Source: an uncultured Bacteroidales bacterium
GTDB lineage: Bacteria; Bacteroidota; Bacteroidia; Bacteroidales; Bacteroidaceae
Reading direction: 5' to 3'
Assembly (NCBI GenBank): GCA_947303715.1
Contig: CAMYYY010000018.1
Coordinates: 1 to 47,513 of the forward strand
Length of the DNA: 47,513 nt
A model generated the notes under the pieces. That model made no database searches, was not told the DNA's origin, and saw only the letters and a list, made by a program, of their open reading frames with translations. Each line of letters starts with the position of its first letter. Positions within the stretch are counted from its first letter, which is position 1. Positions 16,301 through 23,570 of this stretch are shown here, piece after piece. The translations under genes were made by a program, and so were the position numbers.

Positions 16301-17451
16301 GAGTCAATCTTTTTATTGTTTCGTCCTCCTGTTAGGACAGCAGAAATAGACGGGCAATAACGTTCTAGAAGAATGGACAGGAAATGGCAGATAAGGAAGA
16401 TCAAAACAGCCCCCACAACAAACAGGAAGGAACGCATGAATCCTGTATGAAACGGAATGGACATGATTGCCCACATGACAGCACTTGCTATGATTATCAT
16501 GTGGGCGCAATAGACGAAGAAGCTGCTGTTTGCCAACCTGCGGTTTACTTTGGTCTTGCCTTTTTTTATTAAACATGAAACAAGGTTAAAGAAGAATACC
16601 ATTTCTATGATAATAAATACTCTGACCGCCATACTGAAAAGCTGTCCACTTTTGTCCCAAAGAAAAGGAATGAAAACAAGACCCACAACAAGCAGGAGGG
16701 TGTCGGGTATCTTCATCTTGCAGAATGATTCCACAAAATGCTTGTCTTTGACAGAAAAGAAACTGCCCCATGCAAAAAAGAACGTTGCCTTTATGCCGAA
16801 TCCTGAAGCAGGAATCCAGATGTCCAATACAAACAAAATGGCAAGAAGGGCGATGAAACAAGCCCCTGTCTTTTTTATGAGCCAATGAATGCAAGGTGTA
16901 AAAAGGATGACAACCATCAAATCACGTACAAACCACAAGGGTGTATCCATAGGTTGCCCGGAAGGAATTCTCCAACCAAAAAGGTTGGTAGTTTCATACG
17001 CCATGCCATCAAAAAGAGTCCTGTCCCAGAAGAGGCGCAAGAATCCTCGGTCCTGAATAACAGCCCACACATTGTCCATGGGTGCACCCTTCAGGATGGA
17101 GCCTCCTAACCGAGTAAGGGGGAAAGCTATCAGGGCAATGACATTCCAATGCAGGAAAGGGACAAGCAATGTGCGAAGCCTTTTTTTCACCTTATGTTTC
17201 CAGATGTCAGTATCCCAATCCTGAAGTCCTCTGAAGAAGAGAAATCCGGAAATGAAGAAAAATGTGGGAACCGCAACAGTACAAAGAATCTTGCAAAGAT
17301 AGATGACAAAAACAGAGAATACCCCTCCACTCATAGACCAATGCTCATCCACATAGAACATCTGGACGTGAAGACAGATAACCATAAACGCCATGACAGG
17401 CCTCAGCCAGTCAATCGTTTCTGATTCTATCCTTGTCCAGTCCTTGCTCAT
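16297..17451 (-). CDS. Acyltransferase 3 family membrane protein
   Basis: The protein has 384 residues and about ten membrane spans. The N-terminal WLRPVMAFMVICLHVQMFY matches the start of acyltransferase-3 proteins, where a conserved R and a His in the first span are needed for acyl transfer. WFVRDLMVVILFTPCIHWLI is the second landmark. These proteins move acetyl or similar groups onto sugars of O-antigens and capsules. By eye the gene is clearly richer in A and T than its neighbours, with different codon use, suggesting it was acquired separately from the rest of the operon. It overlaps glf upstream and the GT2 gene downstream by 4 bp each (ATGA). Confidence 0.88.
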   Translation of the reverse strand: MSKDWTRIESETIDWLRPVMAFMVICLHVQMFYVDEHWSMSGGVFSVFVIYLCKILCTVAVPTFFFISGFLFFRGLQDWDTDIWKHKVKKRLRTLLVPFLHWNVIALIAFPLTRLGGSILKGAPMDNVWAVIQDRGFLRLFWDRTLFDGMAYETTNLFGWRIPSGQPMDTPLWFVRDLMVVILFTPCIHWLIKKTGACFIALLAILFVLDIWIPASGFGIKATFFFAWGSFFSVKDKHFVESFCKMKIPDTLLLVVGLVFIPFLWDKSGQLFSMAVRVFIIIEMVFFFNLVSCLIKKGKTKVNRRLANSSFFVYCAHMIIIASAVMWAIMSIPFHTGFMRSFLFVVGAVLIFLICHFLSILLERYCPSISAVLTGGRNNKKIDS

Positions 17452-18551
17452 AGCTCCATCTGAAGGGTTTTTTCAACGATCTGATGCATATCGTAGTATT
17501 TGTATTCGGCCAGACGGCCGCCGAAGTGGACGTGGGGCTCGTGGGCTGCCAGCTCGGCATAACGGGCATAGAGACGGTTGTTGCGTTCGTTGTTGATGGG
17601 ATAGTAGGGCGCAGCACCTGCCTCCCAGCGCTGGGGATACTCGTAGGTGATAACCGTGTCGGGTTGCTGGCCGAACTCAAAGTGCTTGTGCTCAATGATG
17701 CGTGTATAGGGTACCTCAGCCTCTGTATAGTTTACAACGGCGTTGCCTTGAAAATCTTTTACCCCCTTCAATCGTTTATGCTCAAAACGCAGGGAACGGA
17801 AGTCCAATTCACCAAAGCGATAGTCGTAGAAGGCATCCATACGCCCTGTATAGACGACCTTTTCTGCCAGACTATCAAAATAGGAACGCGCCTCGAAATA
17901 ATCCGTCTGAAGCCTTACCTCACAACCCTCAAGCAGCTTTTCAAAAAGACGGGTGTAGCCCCCGATGGGAATACCCTGATAGGTGTCGTTGAAGTAGTTG
18001 TTGTTATACTCAAAGCGGAACGGCAGGCGGCGGATGACAAAGGCCGGAATCTCCGTCGCCTTCATGCCCCATTGCTTTTCAGAGTAGCCCTTGACGAGCG
18101 TTTTGTAGATGTCGCGTCCTGCCAGTTTCAGGGCTTGCTCTTCCAGGTTGGCTGGTTCAGCGATGTCGGCAAATTCCGCCCTTTGCTGCTCGATGATGGC
18201 CTTCGCCTCTTCAGGCGTCTCCACACCCCACAGCTGACGGAAGGTGTTCATATTGAACGGCAGGTTATAGCGCTTTCCCCGATAGCAGGCAACAGGCATA
18301 TTGACGAAGTTGTTGAAAGGCACGAGGCTGTTCACGAAGTCCCACACCTTCTTGTTGGACGTGTGGAAGATGTGAGGCCCATAGCGATGCACCTGTATGC
18401 CATCCACGTCCTCCGTGTAGCATCCGCCGCCTATATGGGGATTCTTGTCGATGACGAGGCAGCGCTTGCCAGCCTTCCTCGCCTGGTAGGCCGTCATAGC
18501 TCCATACAGCCCAGCCCCCACAATCAGGTAATCGTACTCCTTATTCTTCAT
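17448..18551 (-). CDS. glf: UDP-galactopyranose mutase
   Basis: The enzyme (367 residues) interconverts UDP-galactopyranose and UDP-galactofuranose using reduced FAD. The N-terminal dinucleotide-binding loop is YLIVGAGLYGAMTAYQA with the acidic end VIDKNPHIGGGCYT. Family landmarks follow: HRYGPHIFHTSNKKVWDFV, the YNLPFN segment, EKQWGMKATEIPA and the C-terminal YYPINNERNN. Length and order of motifs are normal. Its presence predicts that the glycan made here contains galactofuranose. Its start overlaps the end of the upstream licD gene by 4 bp, and its end overlaps the acyltransferase gene by 4 bp. Confidence 0.96.
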   Translation of the reverse strand: MKNKEYDYLIVGAGLYGAMTAYQARKAGKRCLVIDKNPHIGGGCYTEDVDGIQVHRYGPHIFHTSNKKVWDFVNSLVPFNNFVNMPVACYRGKRYNLPFNMNTFRQLWGVETPEEAKAIIEQQRAEFADIAEPANLEEQALKLAGRDIYKTLVKGYSEKQWGMKATEIPAFVIRRLPFRFEYNNNYFNDTYQGIPIGGYTRLFEKLLEGCEVRLQTDYFEARSYFDSLAEKVVYTGRMDAFYDYRFGELDFRSLRFEHKRLKGVKDFQGNAVVNYTEAEVPYTRIIEHKHFEFGQQPDTVITYEYPQRWEAGAAPYYPINNERNNRLYARYAELAAHEPHVHFGGRLAEYKYYDMHQIVEKTLQMEL

Positions 18552-19366
18552 CGTCCCTTTTTCATGGTGCGAAGCACCTCCTTGTAGTCTCGTTCTGCAT
18601 CGAGTATCACCCTACCATGCCCTGAGGCGGCCTGACGAGGCGTCATATAGTCGGCGCCATAGAGCGTTGTCAGCACCTTGTCATAGCCTGCAGGGGCGGG
18701 TATTTCCATATCCTCGAAAGGCAGCATCAACGTCTCCTCATACCACGTCCGTTCCTTCGCCTCGCGCTCAACCTGACGCCAGTCGTACGTGGGACACGAG
18801 ATGCGCTTCGTCTCTCTTCCATTCCACTTTGTGAACTGCCTTTCATACAGACGATAGAGTCTTTTGTAGCCTATCACGCCACATACGGCTTTGGCAATAA
18901 GCCGCTTTGCACCCTTTCCATATTGGGCTGTAAGCAGACATTTTTGCGCCATTCGTGCTTTGCGAAGCGACTGCTTCCATGCGGCACAGTCCAGGTTGTC
19001 AGGGATATGGTCATAGACAAAAACGTCCACAAAAATTCCCTGATGAAATGGCATTCCGATGTCGTCGGGAAGTATGGCTGCCGTACCGTCAAAGCGCACT
19101 TGGGCATGTCCTCTGTAATAGTTCTTCTCCGTATGAAACGACTGCAGGAAGAAGGGGTGTTGAAATTCCGTGTCAGCCAGACGAATCAGTTTCTCATAGT
19201 CCTCGCGCATCATCATCAGGTCGATATCATCATCCCACGGAATCATGCCCTTTTCGCGCACAGCTCCAAGCAACGTCCCCCAGTCAGCCCACACCTTCAG
19301 CCCATGCCTGCGGCAAACGTCCAGCACATGAGCTGCAATCTTCAGCTGTATCTCCTTGACCGTCAT
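18548..19366 (-). CDS. LicD family protein (second copy)
   Basis: The protein has 272 residues from the ATG at 19366, which overlaps the upstream stop as ATGA. Every other junction but one in this operon has the same overlap, so this start is preferred over an in-frame ATG 45 bp upstream. The LicD signature is VWADWGTLLGAVREKG followed by MIPWDDDIDLMMM; the DDD acidic cluster binds metal in this nucleotidyltransferase-like fold. LicD proteins attach phosphocholine or related phospho-substituents to surface sugars. The second half carries the usual KRISCPTYDW and a C-terminal YGADYMTPRQ region that matches its neighbour's YGKNYMTLPP. It and the upstream copy are clearly related but diverged. 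Confidence 0.92.
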   Translation of the reverse strand: MTVKEIQLKIAAHVLDVCRRHGLKVWADWGTLLGAVREKGMIPWDDDIDLMMMREDYEKLIRLADTEFQHPFFLQSFHTEKNYYRGHAQVRFDGTAAILPDDIGMPFHQGIFVDVFVYDHIPDNLDCAAWKQSLRKARMAQKCLLTAQYGKGAKRLIAKAVCGVIGYKRLYRLYERQFTKWNGRETKRISCPTYDWRQVEREAKERTWYEETLMLPFEDMEIPAPAGYDKVLTTLYGADYMTPRQAASGHGRVILDAERDYKEVLRTMKKGR

Positions 19367-20226
19367 CTCAGCACTTCGTTGTTCGTGTAACACGCTGTAG
19401 TATCGGCACACATAAATACGGCATGCATCTTACGTTGTCGCTCAGGCGGCAACGTCATGTAGTTCTTTCCATAGATAGACGTCAGCCGTGCCTCCACGTT
19501 ATGAGGGACACAAAACGTATGTCCCTCGAACGCCAGCTCTCCTGTCGGATAAAGGTCTTTCGTCAGAGTCGGAACCTTCGTGTCGTTGCGCTCCAGCGTC
19601 CCAGCCTCGCGGTCTTTTGGACGTAGTGCACGGATCACAGCCCATAGTCCCTTCAGCAATCCATACTCCACAGGGAACACCATGCTGCGCACCACGTTCA
19701 GGAAGCTCATCGGCTTGGGATAGGCGAAGAATCCGAACGATTTGCCTACCCGTCGATTCATCCAATGGAAGAACGAATGGCTCACGGCTGGGGTGGGTAC
19801 ACTCTCAAAGATATCAATAGAGATGCCCCTGTGGTAGGTTACATGGAAATCCGATGCACGATTGATGGAGAGCGTACCGTTGCGGCGTATCTTCATCAGC
19901 CCATGCCCCATGCGCGCCTCCTTGTCCGACTGTTTCGTCTGGAGGAAGAAGCGTTCGTCAAGCATCGCAGGTGCCACCTGCTGAAAACGCTGATAGTCTT
20001 TCGACGGCATCGAGACATCCACGTCGTCGTCCCACGGAATGAAACATCCGTGACGATAAGCACCCAACAACGTGCCATAATCCAAGAAGTACGTCAGCCC
20101 CTCTGTGCGGCAGATGCGGTCGAACTCCACGAGAATCTCCACAAGACAATGCTGCACCTCGCGTTTGGGTGCTCCTTCAGGATTATATTGCTCACGCAAT
20201 TGTCGTTGCAATGCTTCGTCAATCAT
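19363..20226 (-). CDS. LicD family protein (first gene of the glycan operon)
   Basis: The protein has 287 residues with the LicD signature YFLDYGTLLGAYRHGCFIPW followed by DDDVDVSM. The region STRVSFDIFESVP-like (GISIDIFESVPT) is the next landmark, and the C terminus has SIYGKNYMTLPP. It is the first gene of a six-gene operon and starts about 32 bp after a -7 box at 20268-20258. With the following LicD gene it probably transfers a phosphate-linked group (choline, ethanolamine or similar) to a glycan containing galactofuranose. No choline kinase, cytidylyltransferase or transporter gene is present in the window, so the phospho-group cannot be named. Confidence 0.92.
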   Translation of the reverse strand: MIDEALQRQLREQYNPEGAPKREVQHCLVEILVEFDRICRTEGLTYFLDYGTLLGAYRHGCFIPWDDDVDVSMPSKDYQRFQQVAPAMLDERFFLQTKQSDKEARMGHGLMKIRRNGTLSINRASDFHVTYHRGISIDIFESVPTPAVSHSFFHWMNRRVGKSFGFFAYPKPMSFLNVVRSMVFPVEYGLLKGLWAVIRALRPKDREAGTLERNDTKVPTLTKDLYPTGELAFEGHTFCVPHNVEARLTSIYGKNYMTLPPERQRKMHAVFMCADTTACYTNNEVLR

Positions 20227-20257
20227 AGGTAATATCGTATCATGTTTGCCTCTCAGC

Positions 20258-20331
20258 CTGCAAAGGTACGAGTAAGCGAGAGAAATACCAAATTTATTTG
20301 CAAAATCTCTCGCCTTGCACTACCTTTGCAG
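20258..20331. promoter_or_regulatory. Perfectly symmetric divergent promoter (LicD operon / cysS)
   Basis: CTGCAAAGGTA (20258-20268) is the exact reverse complement of TACCTTTGCAG (20321-20331). GCGAGAGA (20276-20283) is the exact reverse complement of TCTCTCGC (20306-20313). The -33 elements TTTG (20297-20300) and CAAA (20289-20292) face each other. All three pairs share one centre, between 20294 and 20295. Each promoter has a 20-bp spacer. The cysS transcript starts too far right for the upstream in-frame starts, which fixes the cysS ATG at 20344. Confidence 0.85.
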
Positions 20332-20343
20332 AAAAATTCGGGT

Positions 20344-21900
20344 ATGATGGATAACAAGCTGTTTGTTTATAATACGCTGACGCGTACGAAGGAATTGTTC
20401 AAACCGCTCCACGAGGGGCATGTGGGCATGTATGTGTGTGGCCCGACGGTCTATGGCGACGCCCATCTGGGACACGCCCGGCCAGCCATCACGTTCGACG
20501 TGTTGTTCCGCTATTTGCAGCATCTGGGCTACAAGGTGCGCTATGTGCGCAACATTACCGACGTGGGCCATCTGGAGCACGATGCCGATGAGGGCGAGGA
20601 TAAAATCGCCAAGAAGGCGCGGCTGGAGCAGCTGGAGCCGATGGAGGTAGTACAGTTCTACGAGAACCGCTACCACAAGGCTATGGAAGCCCTAAACGTG
20701 CTGCCGCCCAGCATCGAGCCTCATGCCTCAGGCCATATCATCGAGCAGATTCAGTTGGTCAAGGAGATTTTAGATAACGGCTTTGCCTACGAGAGCGAGG
20801 GCAGCGTCTATTTCGATGTGCCGAAGTACAACAACGTCCATCACTATGGCCGTCTCTCAGGCCGCAACCTCGAGGACGTCATCAACACTTCGCGCGACAA
20901 TCTCGATGGGCAGCAGGAGAAGCACAACCCCGTTGACTTCGCCCTCTGGAAGAAGGCTCAGCCTGAGCACATCATGCGCTGGCCTAGCCCTTGGAGCGAC
21001 GGCTTCCCTGGCTGGCATTGCGAGTGTACGGCCATGGGGCGCAAATACCTCGGCGCGCAGTTCGACATCCACGGCGGCGGCATGGACCTCATCTTCCCCC
21101 ACCACGAGTGCGAGATTGCGCAGGCTGTGGCCAGTCAGGGCTGCGACATGGTGCGCTACTGGATGCACAACAACATGATTACCATCAACGGACAGAAGAT
21201 GGGCAAGAGCCTCGGCAACTTCATCACGCTGGACGAGTTCTTCACAGGCAAGCACAAAGAGCTTACACAGCCCTATAGCCCCATGACCATCCGCTTCTTC
21301 ATCCTTATGGCGCACTACCGCAGTACGGTTGACTTCAGCAACGAAGCCCTGCAAGCCGCCGAGAAGGGCCTCCAGCGCCTGATGGAAGGATGGAAGAATT
21401 TGGAGAGGTTAGGAGGACCCACCCCCAACCCCTCCCATGAGGGAGGGGAGGCTGGCTCACCAGCTCTCGAACGTAGTGAGGCTCTCCCCCTTACGGGGGA
21501 GCGGGGAGGGGGTCTTTCCCTTGCTGCACGTTGCTACGAGGCCATGAACGACGACCTCAATACCCCTATCGTCATCAGCTGCCTTTTCGATGCCTGCCAT
21601 CGTATCAATCAGGTAATGGACAAGAAGGCTACGCTGACGGCCGACGAACTGAAGGAATTGAAGGAGACCTTCCGCCTGTTCCTCTTCGATATTCTCGGCA
21701 TGAAGGAGGAGACGGGTGCCGGCAATGCCGCCCGCGAGGAGGCCTTCGGCAAGGTGGTTGATATGCTGCTTGAGCAGCGTGCCGTAGCCAAAGCCAATAA
21801 GGATTGGGCAACGAGCGACAGAATCCGCAACGAGCTTACTGCGCTCGGCTTCGAAATCAAGGACACGAAAGACGGCGCCACATGGAAACTGAACGCGTAA
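20344..21900 (+). CDS. cysS: Cysteinyl-tRNA synthetase with an in-frame repeat insertion
   Basis: The enzyme has 518 residues from ATG 20344 (the next codon is also ATG). It charges tRNA-Cys. The class I HIGH motif is HLGH in [16 protein letters not shown] and the KMSKS motif is KMGKS. The zinc ligands are visible: Cys in YVCGP, Cys in GWHCECT, and His/Glu in HHECEIAQ. About residues 357-392 ([12 protein letters not shown] to GERGGGLS) are not part of the family. They are encoded by a hairpin-rich element of about 110 bp that keeps the frame open. The insertion falls between two helices of the C-terminal DALR-type domain ([11 protein letters not shown] and [11 protein letters not shown]), at a surface linker, so the enzyme is probably functional. 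A glutaminyl-cyclase-like gene follows 14 bp downstream. Confidence 0.97.
   Translation: MMDNKLFVYNTLTRTKELFKPLHEGHVGMYVCGPTVYGDAHLGHARPAITFDVLFRYLQHLGYKVRYVRNITDVGHLEHDADEGEDKIAKKARLEQLEPMEVVQFYENRYHKAMEALNVLPPSIEPHASGHIIEQIQLVKEILDNGFAYESEGSVYFDVPKYNNVHHYGRLSGRNLEDVINTSRDNLDGQQEKHNPVDFALWKKAQPEHIMRWPSPWSDGFPGWHCECTAMGRKYLGAQFDIHGGGMDLIFPHHECEIAQAVASQGCDMVRYWMHNNMITINGQKMGKSLGNFITLDEFFTGKHKELTQPYSPMTIRFFILMAHYRSTVDFSNEALQAAEKGLQRLMEGWKNLERLGGPTPNPSHEGGEAGSPALERSEALPLTGERGGGLSLAARCYEAMNDDLNTPIVISCLFDACHRINQVMDKKATLTADELKELKETFRLFLFDILGMKEETGAGNAAREEAFGKVVDMLLEQRAVAKANKDWATSDRIRNELTALGFEIKDTKDGATWKLNA
21412..21518 (+). repeat. REP-like palindromic element inserted in cysS
   Basis: The element has inverted ends (GACCCACCCCCAACCCCTCC against GGGGAGGGGGTC). 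It also has at least three internal hairpins: CCCCTCCC-ATGA-GGGAGGGG (21429-21448), GCTGG-CTCA-CCAGC (21451-21464) and CTCCCCC-TTAC-GGGGGAG (21484-21501). CTCAC (21456-21460) can also pair with GTGAG (21476-21480). It contains no stop codon in the cysS frame and its length keeps that frame. Exact borders are uncertain by about 10 bp. Confidence 0.85.
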
Positions 21901-21914
21901 TCAAGAAAAACGGA

Positions 21915-22895
21915 ATGCTTCGCACACCCTATAGCGTTATTTATTTTTCATTCTTGATATTTGCTCTTTCCTGCTGCACGCCCAAGAAGGGGACAGTCGT
22001 TGTGGAGCAGCCGGGCGTGACGGTTCCGGCATTCAACGCCGATAGTGCCTATAGTTTCGTGTCGTCGCAGGTGGCTTTCGGCCCTCGCGTCACGGGCTCT
22101 GAGGCGCACAAGGCATGTGGCGACTGGCTTGTAGCCAAGCTGCGCGCGTTTGGCGCTGAGGTTACGGAGCAGACTGCCGACCTGAAAGCCTATAATGGCG
22201 ACCCGCTGCCCATGCGCAACATCATCGGCAGCTACAATACCGCCACGAACAAGCGCGTCGTCCTCTGCTCCCATTGGGACAGCCGCCCCTGGGCTGATAA
22301 CGACCCCGATGTGAAGAAGCACCATACCCCCATCGATGGCGCCAACGATGGGGCCAGCGGCGTGGGCGTCCTGCTGGAGATAGCCCGTCAAATGCAGCTC
22401 CAGCAGCCTACAATAGGCGTGGATATCATTTTCTTCGATGCAGAGGACTATGGGATGCACAGCGACGAGTACGACTCTTCCGACAACACCTGGTGCCTCG
22501 GCTCGCAGTACTGGGCGCGCCATACGCATAGGGCCGATTACATTGCCCGCTTTGGTATCCTACTGGATATGGTGGGAGCGCCACACTCCCGCTTTTGCCA
22601 GGAACGCTATTCTCGTCGCTATGCGGGCAACATTGTCGACAAGGTTTGGATGACTGCTCACGCCCTCGGATATGGTGCCTACTTCCCCCTTACTGCGGGC
22701 AGCTACGTTACAGACGACCATCTCCCTCTCAACGAGAAGGCCCGCATCCCCTCCGTCGACATCATCCCCTACGACGGGGAATACGGCTTTGGCGAGCATT
22801 GGCACACCATAAAGGATAATATGGATTGGATTGACGTAGCTACGCTCCGTGCCGTCGGCCAGACCGTCATGCACGTTGTCTATAATGAGAGATAA
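21915..22895 (+). CDS. M28 family lipoprotein, likely type II glutaminyl-peptide cyclotransferase
   Basis: The protein has 326 residues from the ATG at 21915. That start gives a compact signal ending in a lipobox (FALSC); an ATG at 21882, overlapping cysS, is the alternative. Zinc-site residues of the M28 fold are visible: HWDSRPWAD, PIDGANDGASGVG, FFDAEDYG, LDMVG and the final His in GEHWHTI. The pairing of FDAED with TWCLGSQYWA, plus the conserved NIIGSYN and IDIIPYD segments, resembles the single-zinc glutaminyl cyclases described from Porphyromonas and Prevotella. These cyclise N-terminal Gln of exported proteins to pyroglutamate. An ordinary aminopeptidase activity is the alternative. 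It probably shares the cysS transcript. Confidence 0.85.
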   Translation: MLRTPYSVIYFSFLIFALSCCTPKKGTVVVEQPGVTVPAFNADSAYSFVSSQVAFGPRVTGSEAHKACGDWLVAKLRAFGAEVTEQTADLKAYNGDPLPMRNIIGSYNTATNKRVVLCSHWDSRPWADNDPDVKKHHTPIDGANDGASGVGVLLEIARQMQLQQPTIGVDIIFFDAEDYGMHSDEYDSSDNTWCLGSQYWARHTHRADYIARFGILLDMVGAPHSRFCQERYSRRYAGNIVDKVWMTAHALGYGAYFPLTAGSYVTDDHLPLNEKARIPSVDIIPYDGEYGFGEHWHTIKDNMDWIDVATLRAVGQTVMHVVYNER

Positions 22896-22899
22896 AATG

Positions 22900-23139
22900 G
22901 TTTAACGTTTAAGGTTTAACGTTTAACGAGGCTGGCGCAATGGAATGGTTTAACGGAGAACGTTTAACGTTTTTTTCTTGGTTTAACGGAGAACGTTTAA
23001 CGTTTAACGAGGCTGGCGCGATGGAAAAGTTTAACAAAGAACGAAACCCAAAGGACGTGTCCGTTAAACATTAAACCTTAAACCTTAAACAAGAATCCAA
23101 AGGACATGTTCGTTAAACCTTAAACGTTAAACGTTAAAC
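22900..23139. repeat. GTTTAAC heptamer arrays in inverted halves
   Basis: The left side has GTTTAAC, GTTTAAG, GTTTAAC, GTTTAAC (22900-22927). The right side has GTTAAAC, CTTAAAC, GTTAAAC, GTTAAAC (23112-23139), roughly the reverse complement, so the gap can fold back on itself. Between them longer blocks occur twice: TTTAACGGAGAACGTTTAAC, GAGGCTGGCGC(A/G)ATGGAA and AAAGGAC(A/G)TGT. The whole intergenic region before sufE is this repeat. I see no promoter or gene in it. Confidence 0.8.
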
Positions 23140-23147
23140 AAAAAAAT

Positions 23148-23570
23148 ATGACCATCAACGAAATACAGGACGAGATAATCGAGGAGTTCGCCGAGGTGGA
23201 CGACTGGATGGACAAGTACCAGATGCTGATTGACCTTGCTGGCGAGCTGCCCAAGCTCGACGAACGCTACAAGACGGAGGACAACCTCATCGAGGGCTGC
23301 CAGAGCCGCGTGTGGCTGCGCGCCTTTCAGACGGAGGACGGCCTGCTGCACTTCGAGGCCGAGAGCGACGCGCTCATCGTGGGCGGCATCATCGCCCTCC
23401 TCATCCGCGTGCTGAGCGGACATACCCCTGCAGAGATTCTCGATGCCCAGCTCTATTTCATTGACCGCATCGGTCTCCACGAGCACCTCTCGCCCACACG
23501 CAGCAACGGACTGGTGTCCATGGTCAAACAAATGCGCATCTACGCCCTTGCCTTCTCTGCCCAACAATGA
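23148..23570 (+). CDS. sufE: SufE family sulfur acceptor protein
   Basis: This 140-residue protein is a SufE homologue of normal length. SufE takes persulfide sulfur from the cysteine desulfurase SufS for Fe-S cluster assembly. The active Cys is in EGCQSRVWL, and the preceding LPKLDERYKTEDNLI and later IVGGIIALLIRVLSGHTP are typical. No other suf genes are nearby. Its last 4 bp overlap the start of a glycosyltransferase gene (ATGA). The upstream gap is filled with GTTTAAC repeats. Confidence 0.92.
   Translation: MTINEIQDEIIEEFAEVDDWMDKYQMLIDLAGELPKLDERYKTEDNLIEGCQSRVWLRAFQTEDGLLHFEAESDALIVGGIIALLIRVLSGHTPAEILDAQLYFIDRIGLHEHLSPTRSNGLVSMVKQMRIYALAFSAQQ

Noticed and set aside
17484..18587. 367-codon plus-strand frame opposite glf
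   Set aside because: Antisense of a strongly supported UDP-galactopyranose mutase; no family features.
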